A DNA stretch of 64,000 bases from Dreissena polymorpha (Eukaryota; Mollusca; Bivalvia; Myida; Dreissenidae): the NCBI RefSeq assembly GCF_020536995.1, contig NC_068355.1, forward strand, positions 124,783,537 to 124,847,536, read 5' to 3'. Position numbers and translations under genes: made by a program. This document shows, one piece after another, positions 12,503 to 21,707 of this stretch (the first letter of the stretch is position 1; each line of letters starts with the position of its first letter). Below the pieces are notes generated by a model. It made no database searches. It was not told the origin of the DNA and saw only the letters and a list, made by a program, of their open reading frames with translations.

Positions 12503-12944
12503 GTCCTTTTTGGACGACGCCACACAGCGAAGGAATCGTACCGGCCCCACCGATGAAGTAATAGTGCCCCTTGCGTAAGCACCTTGACCCAACTCCCCTA
12601 AGTCAGGCATAGCTTTCGTCCGACCTCTCTTTTGGCGCAACGCCTGCCATAAACCACAACTAAAGTTAATGCATCTCCATTAAATGACCATTTGTGTTTA
12701 GCACCTTCGCACAAATATGAACGCATATGAGCCATAATCTTTGTTAATAAAGAGTTAAAAATAAAAGTTCACAATAAGGTCCGGTAACTCTTGCTCCTTT
12801 TCTTGTCTGCACAATAATTGGACAAGTGTACCCACCTTCCAACCTATTTTCACAAATTTTAAGAAATAAAATAACTGCATACAAATACATCTCGCAGCCC
12901 AGATGAGAAGGCCTACGCCCTCTGCATGTGACTGCATAATATAC

Positions 12945-13064
12945 AATAAAAATCCTCTTGGTTATATTAAAATAAAAATCACAAGAAATTTAACTTTCTA
13001 AGGTAATAAAAATCCTCTTGGTTATATTAAAATAAAAATCACAAGAAATGTAACTTTCTAAGGT
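12945..13064. repeat. 60-bp direct tandem duplication
   Basis: Two adjacent 60-bp copies (AATAAAAATCCTCTTGGTTA ...) differ at about one position. They lie in the non-coding 3' half of the LTR element. Confidence 0.9.
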
Positions 13065-14444
13065 ACTACAAATGCGTTAAAATAATATCTAAGTGACCAA
13101 AAGGTTAAAAATATAAGAATAAAAAATAATCTTATTTTTGTCCAAATAATACATATAATTGCTTTTAATTTTATATAGAGAACGTACATTTTGCAACATA
13201 ATCATTGACATTATATGGAGGAAAAGACAATTAAAATAAAACTATTGTACCCACTACATTCCTCCCACTTTTGTCCTCTTGGGCCGCCGCCCTACGGTCG
13301 CACCCAAGGCAGAAGAGATAGAGACTCAAATGGGACCATGATCCCCCTCCCGCAGGCAAAGGAGTGCCAGCGCATAGCGGGGTACATACAGACCGCTGCA
13401 TTCTAGCGGTTAGTGACCAATATGTTTGTTGCATAAGAAAATTTCCATCACATTAGTTAATTTAAAAAAAACATTATTGTCGGCTATCGTCCGACAATTG
13501 ATTAATCAAGAAAAAACATTTTTGTTGGCTTTCGTCTAACAAGTACAGTCACTTATGTATTAGAATGTGGAGATCACACTGAGAAATAATGTACTTTACA
13601 AAAATAAAAACAAAATAAAAGTGTACATGCACCGGGAAACACCTCCGGCCATTCAAAAAATCAAAGTGACGCTAGAGACAGTTGCCGTCAAGCACGGTCA
13701 CACACAAATTAAAAAAAACCCTGCAAATATTGTTTAAAAGAACAACTCCGGGAAATACCACTTCCGGCCAACAGTATTGAGTGTGACAGTGGTCGTCAAG
13801 CACTGACACCTATAAAAAACAAACTCATGCGACAAAATTCTACGATATTGCTCGGCATATGGTTGGTAGTAAAGAATTTATAGAAAATTACGGAAATAAA
13901 TGACATGATACAGCAATGACGAAGTGATTGAAGTTAGATCGACTCACAAATCTTAACATGGAAGGATAAAAGGTGACGGAGGTGCCAAGACTGGGATATT
14001 GCAGGGGAAACCGGGTTTTCTATTCACCATCTGCGTAGTTACCACATCCGATGGTGCGGTGTGACAGCGGTCGTCCGACAATGTCCGACAATGTCACACC
14101 CGACCATAAGTTAAAAAAAACAAACAACAGACTTCACGGGAAATAATCAAACACATCCGTGACTGTGCAAAGCACTTCTTAGCGCGGTAATACAAAAATT
14201 ACAGGAAGTTAAGCGCGGACGGCACAAGATAATTTGGGACGACACTTTATGCCTATTCATTAAACCCCCATTTCGCAGAGCACTGCTCAGATTAATTTCA
14301 ACAATATTGCAATAAAAGACTGGGCTTAAACTGAGACAATAGGACATATATATTCAAAACAATCTAATCAAACTAATCAAAATGTTTAAGAGAACTATTA
14401 CTTTTATACACCGCGTACTTCATGTAATATTCATAACAACAACT

Positions 14445-14446
14445 TT

Positions 14447-14483
<37 letters not shown>

Positions 14484-14496
14484 GCTACTACTACTA

Positions 14497-14530
<34 letters not shown>

Positions 14531-14541
14531 CACTACTACTA

Positions 14542-14597
<56 letters not shown>
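14445..14597. repeat. (ACT)n microsatellite inside the LTR element
   Basis: About 50 trinucleotide units with a few interruptions. The long Ser/Thr/Val runs in its open frames are artefacts of the repeat. Confidence 0.95.
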
Positions 14598-14769
14598 GCT
14601 GCTGCTTTTAGTGTTACTACTAGAGATACTCCGCGTACACCGTAATACGTTATCAACACCGCGAATAGAATGTGACTGCAACTTTACTGTATTTTTTAAA
14701 ATTGGGGGTCTTTTGTATTTTGCATTGTTTTCCTAGTTTTACTAACAATTAACCTCGCTATTTACAATT

Positions 14770-15570
14770 TTAGGCGGTACAGGTTTTGGAAGTTAGACGC
14801 TCTGGTGGTCGCCAACCTAATTTCCACCGCTGGGACCGCTCCCAGCGGCGAGAACTAGAGGGTCGCCACCCTTTGGAACCACGCCTAACAAGTCTTCGAA
14901 CACCACCTTCCCAGCTGTCATCTGGGGTAACTCGGCATCCGCATGCGCCGCCCTTACGGCGGTCACACGCGGCAACTTCTGTCGCCCGTCTGACAGGTAC
15001 TGACCTTCCGGTGGCCGGAGTAGTTTCAGCAGCTTTTCGTTGGGCTATTTTGGCCCCCACCTGGTCGGCCCTGTCGGTCGCCATGCTTTTAGCCGCCTCC
15101 GCAGACTGAACCGCAACGCGCTGCACGCGAAATTCATCATCGCACACAGGATCTCCATGGTATCCTTCAGTGCTCTCGCCAATGACCATCCTTGGATCAC
15201 TGACAACATCTGGCACTATTGGCAGCACCAAGGGAACTGCATCGTGCACGTCCTTGGCATGCTGCACCTTCATGCAGAACTGGGAAACCGGACCTAGCTG
15301 GTTTACATGATCCACTTCCGGTTGGCCCAACTGCTTAGTCGTCGCAGCTACCACAACGGGCTCCTTCTCCTTATGGTTGGGCAAGGACATGGCATGAAAA
15401 TGTCCCCAGTTGGAACCATATCTGCCGCGATGCGATCCCTCAGGGCGGACTTTTGAATTTTGGTTCCGATGCCCACGTAAACCTCCGCCACCAGCACCCG
15501 CAGGATACATAACCTGGCGTTGGTCGTTGTACCACCGGTTCCGGACCTTCCCTGGGTAGGGGCACTCCAC
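14770..15570 (-). CDS. Second open frame of the gag-only element, function unknown
   Basis: About 266 codons, Arg/Gly-rich, downstream of gag. It shows no protease, RT or integrase motif and no zinc knuckle. It may be a basic nucleic-acid-binding extension of gag or a remnant. Low confidence as a protein. Confidence 0.3.
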   Translation of the reverse strand: MECPYPGKVRNRWYNDQRQVMYPAGAGGGGLRGHRNQNSKVRPEGSHRGRYGSNWGHFHAMSLPNHKEKEPVVVAATTKQLGQPEVDHVNQLGPVSQFCMKVQHAKDVHDAVPLVLPIVPDVVSDPRMVIGESTEGYHGDPVCDDEFRVQRVAVQSAEAAKSMATDRADQVGAKIAQRKAAETTPATGRSVPVRRATEVAACDRRKGGACGCRVTPDDSWEGGVRRLVRRGSKGWRPSSSRRWERSQRWKLGWRPPERLTSKTCTA

Positions 15571-15645
15571 AGGGTATTCGGCATAGCCTTTTTTATTTCG
15601 AAACGGCTTACCCGGTTGTCGGACAAAGGGATCAACGGCCGAACT

Positions 15646-17115
15646 TCAATAAGAGTTTGACAATCTCTCCACAGCATCCAGCAACTTCTCGACCACCTGG
15701 GTCAATTTGTCGACCGCCGACACACTGACCTCATCCGCAGTGGGTGCTTTCTTCACCTCGTGAACCCACATTGACTCTTCTTGCTCAGTCTCCTGGGTAT
15801 ACCTCGGAGCCGCGGCGCAAGCCGACTGAACATGGCAATATATCTTAAGCATGTTCATCGCATCTCCCATAGATGTTGGTAACTGCAGACTAACATGCTT
15901 GCCGGCCTCCTCGTCAATCAAACCGTGACAAAACTTCGTCACTGCCTGTTCAGCGGCATATGCATAGGGCAGATCACAAAACGCCGCTGTTGCCAGCTTC
16001 AGCGCCCGATCTGACCAATTGTCTAGGGACTCGCCTACTTCCTGATGGGCAACGTGGAAACGGCCCTGCGCGGTGGCGGTAAGCTCCCTGGCGCCAAAAC
16101 GCTCCTGCAGTCGCTGCATTAGCTCTGCGTAAGGTACCGTCCCTCTCCCTTCGGTAAGCAACGCATAGAAATCGACCGCCTTTCCTGTCAAACACCAACC
16201 AAGGCAATCGGCGCATTCTGCGTCAGACCAATCTTGCACCCTTGCGTAGCGCTCAAATTTGCTCTGAAAAACAAACCAATTTCTCTGCCCATCATATAGC
16301 AGGCTCTTAGGCAATTTTGTCAGAACATCCCGATCTTTCTGTGTCGGGGGAATACTTGGGCCAGGAGGGTTGCTTGGTCCGGGCAAATTATTGAAAACCG
16401 GTGCATTGCTGGGTATGGAAATAGTGATGGTAGATGGAATTGGGACAGGTAGACCATTCGGGGCAAGAGGGCCCTTTGAGGCACGATGGGATCCCGTAGG
16501 CCCATTGTCCCTACTCTGGGGCAAACCTAACAAAGGGGGCGGGGCGGGGACGCTTGATGCGACATTAAACGGTTTCGGTATCCTTGTCATCATATGGTTC
16601 GGCTGTAACAACAGACGCTTTGGGAGCAAAGGCTTTGCAATCTGGGGAAGAAAATCGTCCCATTGAGCAACGTCCGCCTCAAGAGCCGAAATTTGGGCTT
16701 CGAGTTGGGCCCTCTCGTGATCCTGACTTACCGACTCCTTCTCGAGCACAGACATATCTATCCACCTTTCGTGTGGGTCCATGGGCCTATTTGCGATTGA
16801 CCGCCCCATTCCACCCTCCCCAACATGTTCCGCCCCATCCCCATACCCCAGGGCTTCTCTAAATAATGCGGGGTTAGTACTAAAATCCAACTCGGTCATG
16901 TCACCAAAGGTCAGCGGCCGCCCTATAATTGCCTCTAAAGTATGTGGTAACAAATTTCCCGTATTATCCCGTATCAAAACAATGGCCTGTGCCAGTTGTC
17001 TGCCCACACCCAGAATATTGCATAATCTAGTGGGAGTGTCGTAGTTCACTCGAATTTTTCTTGGGGCTACCAGTAAAAATGGTGGGGTATATCCACTTCC
17101 CATATCCATTGTCAA
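15646..17115 (-). CDS. Retrotransposon Gag with N-terminal helix-hairpin-helix module
   Basis: A 489-aa capsid-precursor-like protein. Residues about 23-70 read as a ComEA-like helix-hairpin-helix (TRLCNILGVGRQLAQAIVL, then a second helix with IIGRPLT). Residues about 120-155 look like a short coiled coil (LEAQISALEADVAQW). Residues about 170-255 are Pro-rich. Residues about 260-400 fit the Ty3-type retrotransposon gag domain (LPKSLLYDGQRNWFVFQSKF, then FGARELTATAQGRFHVAHQE). A C-terminal helix closes the protein. I see no CCHC zinc knuckle in this frame. The Gag identity rests on the capsid-like segment and its position behind the primer site. Confidence 0.75.
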   Translation of the reverse strand: MTMDMGSGYTPPFLLVAPRKIRVNYDTPTRLCNILGVGRQLAQAIVLIRDNTGNLLPHTLEAIIGRPLTFGDMTELDFSTNPALFREALGYGDGAEHVGEGGMGRSIANRPMDPHERWIDMSVLEKESVSQDHERAQLEAQISALEADVAQWDDFLPQIAKPLLPKRLLLQPNHMMTRIPKPFNVASSVPAPPPLLGLPQSRDNGPTGSHRASKGPLAPNGLPVPIPSTITISIPSNAPVFNNLPGPSNPPGPSIPPTQKDRDVLTKLPKSLLYDGQRNWFVFQSKFERYARVQDWSDAECADCLGWCLTGKAVDFYALLTEGRGTVPYAELMQRLQERFGARELTATAQGRFHVAHQEVGESLDNWSDRALKLATAAFCDLPYAYAAEQAVTKFCHGLIDEEAGKHVSLQLPTSMGDAMNMLKIYCHVQSACAAAPRYTQETEQEESMWVHEVKKAPTADEVSVSAVDKLTQVVEKLLDAVERLSNSY

Positions 17116-17894
17116 TTTAGAACTTTACAAGTAAATATGAAAAAGTTAAATTAATAAAAAACCTAAAATAAATGGGCCAAGAAATTCTGAAATAAAAACT
17201 TTTGTATCTACTGGTAGACAATTAACATTTAATTGCCAAACAATAACCAATTAACAAAATCGCTATCACTGTTGTTGCTATCAATAATCAATAAAAACTG
17301 AAAGTAAGAAACACGTCGCTTTAACTTGACGTTAAGCACTAATTTCCCGGGACCCAGTTTACTTTCGCAATAACACTGCTATAAAAAGAATTGCCAAGGA
17401 CAAAACTCGTGCGTGTAAACTTCTATTTCCTCGGACTTTAGTTACCGATATATCAGCAATTTACACTGCTATATACAACAGTCAACCAAACACGTTTTTC
17501 ATGAACTGCTGCGCACAGAATACGCGCCAACTAATCACGGGAAAATTGCCAAATAAAAAAAAACACGTGGCCATCCGTTGATTACACAAGCAATTAAACT
17601 GTAACAAACAGCATTGAAAAATCACGTTTTTTAAGAAATATTTCACCAACTGATAACATGGCCGGCGAATGCCAACAATGGAAAAAAACTACGATGCCGT
17701 CTGTTTGTAACACACTTCTTAAAATAGACGAACACTGAGTTCAACAAGTTAAAAACAGAAATCACATAACACGTTTTATGGAACGAACAGTTTCTATAAA
17801 CTTTAAATTAAATTTGATCCGTCGATTGAAAATAAATTATGCGATGCCGATTGATTTTGCAACTAGCCTAACCGTTAAACACAATTTTCACTTT

Positions 17895-17912
17895 GTCCCA
17901 CGTTGGGCGCCA
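17895..17912 (-). other. Primer binding site for tRNA-Lys
   Basis: On the element strand TGGCGCCCAACGTGGGAC follows the 5' LTR after a one-base gap. TGGCGCCCAACGTGGG is the complement of the 3' end of tRNA-Lys(1,2), the primer known from foamy viruses, visna virus and gypsy-type elements. Confidence 0.8.
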
Positions 17913-17913
17913 T

Positions 17914-18559
17914 TGAAGTGTTTTCACGGTTAGCTCTTTGGGGTTCTTTCACAACAACTACAGCAATTACTAGCAACGACAAGATACTAAACTACTCACA
18001 TGGGCATCAACTGGAATGCTCGTCAGGATGGTACCAATCGTCCTCGTCGTCGTCGAGGGAACTCGTCGGCTATACTTGTCGGTTGCACGTCACAAAATGG
18101 CACTATACATGTACTTCTGGGAATACACCTCCAGGCAAATACGTACTTAAACACACAGTCACCGGTTTACATACACATATACTTCTGGGAATACACTTCC
18201 AGGGTAATGCCTGTCATTTAGAAAATCACAGGCAACTCACAGACTCACATACACAGTCACAGACTCACTTATATCTTCTGGGAATGGCCTTCCAGGTAAA
18301 TACGTGTTGAACACACATAAAATACAATATAATACAATATGATACAATATAACCTATACTCAGGCTCACAATTACTCACTCAGGCTCACAATTACTCCAA
18401 GCAATACTCAACTTGGGAAAAGACGTCCACTCGCATCAATCACCCGTGCACAAGAGAGCGTACTATCTCGTGCTGCCCAGCATGCACTATATCGATTTGT
18501 CGCTGGTTCCCAATCACGAGGTATGTGCGCATTTTTGTAGACCGGGCACCGGCACAACA
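17914..18559 (-). repeat. 5' LTR of the gag-only element
   Basis: This is the partner of 11843-12488. Its inner end is one base from the primer site. The flanking TCAC at 18560-18563 repeats 11839-11842. Confidence 0.9.
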
Positions 18560-18563
18560 TCAC

Positions 18564-18912
18564 ATTGAAACATATATATATCAGCAGTTTCGTGATCTGG
18601 CTAGTTGCAATAATCCAACTAACTCCCAGCTATTGACTCTCTGGAGTTGCAAGTTGAAACAGCATTTTTCATATAAAGTCTTTAATAGGGAAAAAGAGCA
18701 ACACATTATTTTCTGACATAAATAACCACAAACAGATCATAAATGTATCCGTTATGCACAAATTACAAACTCTGCTAGATCAGCTTACTAAACGGTGCAG
18801 GAGTGATTTTGGGTAAAAGCTAATTGTCCCTTATAATATAACACCTTCTACAGGAACCTTAACAATTAAATTTGCCTATGTCCATAGCAAAGCTTTATTA
18901 AGGTAGGGGGTG
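18564..18912. other. No gene recognised
   Basis: Short flank between the LTR element and the next mobile element; nothing supported. Confidence 0.4.
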
Positions 18913-19393
18913 CAATGACTTTTTTCACCCAATTGGGAACGGTTCCGGTACCCATGCCATGGAATTTTTCGAGTCATGGAATTTTTCGCGTCGTGAAATC
19001 ACCAAATTGGGAAAAAAACAAGTCGCAAAATCTTTCAATTGGGAAAAATCCAGTTGTGAATTGTACCAATTAAAGAATGGTATTTTAATGACTTTGTTTA
19101 ACTTTTGTCAGCTTTAAATGACACAGGAAAGAAACATAGAGGTTTATTCACAGTCTTGCACAAACAACAACATGCTATCATAACACAGATTGTTACAGAG
19201 TTTCCTGCTTTAAATATATCAAGAATGGCGTCTTTCTGTGCTGATTGCGAGTCCAGACAGCCCCAGGCTGCATAGCCTTATCAGAGCACAAAGTGTGCGT
19301 GGTCAGAGTCTGTTTCGTTTGTCTGTGCAGACTAATAAACTTTGTACGAAGCCAAAATCGCTTAATGATTTGCTTTTGACTTCACTAGGCTTT

Positions 19394-20997
19394 CATTTTT
19401 AGCTCGGCGTTTTCGGAGAAAACCCGAAGTATTGTCATAGCCAGCTCCTCGTCCGCTGTCTGACGTCCGCGTCGTGCTAAAACCTTAACATTGGCTCTAA
19501 AATCAAAGTGCTTCTACCTACAACTTTGAAACTTCATATGAAGATGTACCTTGATGAGTTCTACACGCCACACCCATTTTGGGGTCACTAGGTCAAAGGT
19601 CAAGGTCACTGTGACCTCTAAAAAAAAATATAAAAAAATTCTGACAAGCTTTCATTTATTATGCCCCCTTCGAAGAAGAGGGCTTATATTGTTTTGCACA
19701 TGTCGGTCGGTCCGTCCACCAGATGGTTTCCGGATGATAACTCAAGAACGCTTAGGCCTAGGATCATGAAACTTCATAGGTACGTTGATCATGACTGGCA
19801 GATGACCCCTATTGATTTTCAGGTCACTAGGTCAAAGTTCAAGGTCACAGTGACTCGATATAGTAAAATGGTTTCCGGATGATAACTCAAGAATGCTTAG
19901 GCCTAGGATCATGAAACTTCATAGGTACATTGATCATGACTGGCAGATGACCCCTATTGATTTTCAGGTCACTAGGTCAAAGGTCAAGGTCACTGTGACT
20001 CGAAATAGTAAAATGGTTTCCGGATGATAACTCAAGCATGCTTACGCCTAAGATCATGAAACTTCATAGGTACATTGATCATGACAGACTGGCAGATGAC
20101 CCCTATTTATTTTCAGGTCACTAGGTCAAAGGTCAAGGTTACAGTGACTCGAAACAGTAAAATGGTTTCCGGATGATAACTCAAGAATGCTTATGTCTAG
20201 GATCATGAAACTTTATGGTACATAGATCATGACTGGCAGATGACCCCTATTGATTTTCAGGTCACTAGGTCAAAGGTCAAGGTCACAGTGACTCGAAACA
20301 GTAAAATGGTTTCCAGATGATAACTCAAGAATGCTTATGCCCAGGATCATGAAACTTCATAGGAACATTGATCATGACTGGCAGATGACCCCTATTGATT
20401 TTCAGGTCGTTAGGTCAAAGGTCAAGGTCACAACGACTCGAAACAGTAAAATGGTTTCAGGATGATAACTCAAGAATGCTTATGCCTAGGATAATGAAAC
20501 TTCATAGATACATTGAATATGACTGGCAGATGACCCCTTTTGATTTTCAGGTCACTAGGTCAAAGTCACAGTGACTCGAAATAGTTAAATGGTTTCCGGA
20601 TGATAACTCAAGATTGCTTACGCCTGGGATCATGAAACTTCATAGGTACATCGATCATGACTGGCAGATGACCCCTATTAATTTTCAGGTCACTAGGTCA
20701 AAGGTCAAGGTCACAGTGACTCAATACAGTTAAATGGTTTCCTGATGATAACTCAAGAATAATTAGGCCTAGGATCATGAAACTTCATAGGTACATCGAT
20801 CATGACTGGCAGATGACCCCTATTGATTTTCAGGTCACTTGGTCAAAGGTCAAGGTCACAGTAACAAAAAAAGTATTCACACAATGGCTGCCACTACAAC
20901 TGACAGCCATATTGGGGCATGCATGTTTACAAACAGCCCTTGTTCAAAACTGCGACCATAGCCGAGTGTGGCACCCATTATGCGGTGCTCTTGTTTT
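19394..20997 (+). mobile_element. Element TTTTAGCTCGG...CTCTTGTTTT, split by an insertion
   Basis: The left part (19394-19657) and right part (20945-20997) look like one element interrupted by the AGGTCA-unit element at 19658-20944. It contains GGTCACTAGGTCAAAGGTCA and a GTCACTGTGACC palindrome. It has no coding capacity. Confidence 0.45.
19658..20944 (+). repeat. Tandem AGGTCA element, about eight 145-bp units
   Basis: It starts TTATGCCCCCTTCGAAG and ends GCCCTTGTT. The units share CATGACTGGCAGATGACCCC, then CAGGTCACTAGGTCAAAGG and CAAGGTCACAGTGAC. Spacing between successive units is about 145 bp. An inverted copy lies at 28426-29868. Short open frames in it are repeat artefacts. Confidence 0.85.
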
Positions 20998-21513
20998 CTG
21001 TAATACTTACTATTGTGACACATGGTGAATATTGTTAGAAGCGTAAGAAAATTCGGACTGGTTTATATTTCGCAATAACATACACATATTTAATGTACGA
21101 ATGTAACATTAAATGTTTAAACCAGTCAATGATTGAGAAGTTAAAAGCGCCGCAAGTTAAAACGGTCTTGGAATACGTCAAGTTGGCGTTTTTCAGGGAT
21201 TGTTTACCTGATTTTGTATTTTTTCGGCAATTGGGACGAGTCCGTTTTTGTTTGGGAATGGGTCCGTAGGTCATCGTGAACGGGTCCGTTTACCAGACCC
21301 GTCCAAAGCAGGAAAAAAATCACTGGTCCCAATCCTTGGAGCATTTTCAAGATCTTCCATTAGGACAACAATTATTTGTTCGACCAGATGAAGTATTCAA
21401 GAGTGTCTGAATAAGCCTTAGTCTTTCGATTAAATCAAGTTAAAAATAAATAGGTTTAAAATTGACTTATGCTGCTTACCTTTATTGTGAATAAATACAA
21501 TAACATATTCCAG

Positions 21514-21707
21514 GCTGATTCCTGAAGTGCGAATGCTGGGGACTGGGCGCCTAAAGCATACCCTTCCAGATCTGCCATACGAGTACAACGCACTGGAGCC
21601 TTGCATCTCCCACGACATCATGATGATTCACCACCAGAAGCACCACCAGACCTACATTAACAACCTGAATGCCACCGAGGAGAAACTGGCAGTCGCTGTG
21701 GAAAAAA
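21514..21707 (+). CDS. SOD2: SOD2 exon with mature N-terminus
   Basis: Acceptor TTCCAG precedes it and donor GTATGT follows. It enters with one base of a split codon and leaves with one base. Confidence 0.93.

Larger units (their letters stand above)
11843..18559 (-). mobile_element. Young gag-only LTR retrotransposon (Ty3-like gag, TR-GAG type)
   Basis: This is a complete structure: direct 646-bp LTRs that differ at about 4 sites, TG...CA ends, a 4-bp TCAC target duplication on both sides, a tRNA-Lys primer site next to the 5' LTR and a polypurine tract next to the 3' LTR, all for minus-strand transcription. The interior holds one long gag frame (17115-15646) and a second shorter frame. No aspartic protease, reverse transcriptase, RNase H or integrase motif is seen, so the element must depend on enzymes from elsewhere. 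LTR identity near 99.4% means a recent insertion. The gag frame itself looks whole. Confidence 0.85.
18913..21325. mobile_element. TIR element (CARTGAYTTTTTTC ends) carrying two nested insertions
   Basis: Inverted ends CAATGACTTTTTTCACCC (18913) and the complement of CAGTGATTTTTTTCCTGC (to 21325) bound AATTGGGAAAA-rich DNA at each side. The same internal motifs occur at 22894-23966, 29127-29442 and 55501-55824. A CA-starting TIR and lack of coding suggest a hAT-like MITE; no target duplication was found. It lies just upstream of the first SOD2 exon seen. Confidence 0.5.

Noticed and set aside
11829-12561. Plus-strand open frames repeated at 17903-18716
   Set aside because: They lie in the two LTRs of the minus-strand element and run antisense to it; the pair of frames only reflects LTR identity.
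14373-14681. Ser-, Thr- and Val-rich open frames
   Set aside because: They are translations of an (ACT)n microsatellite, not proteins.
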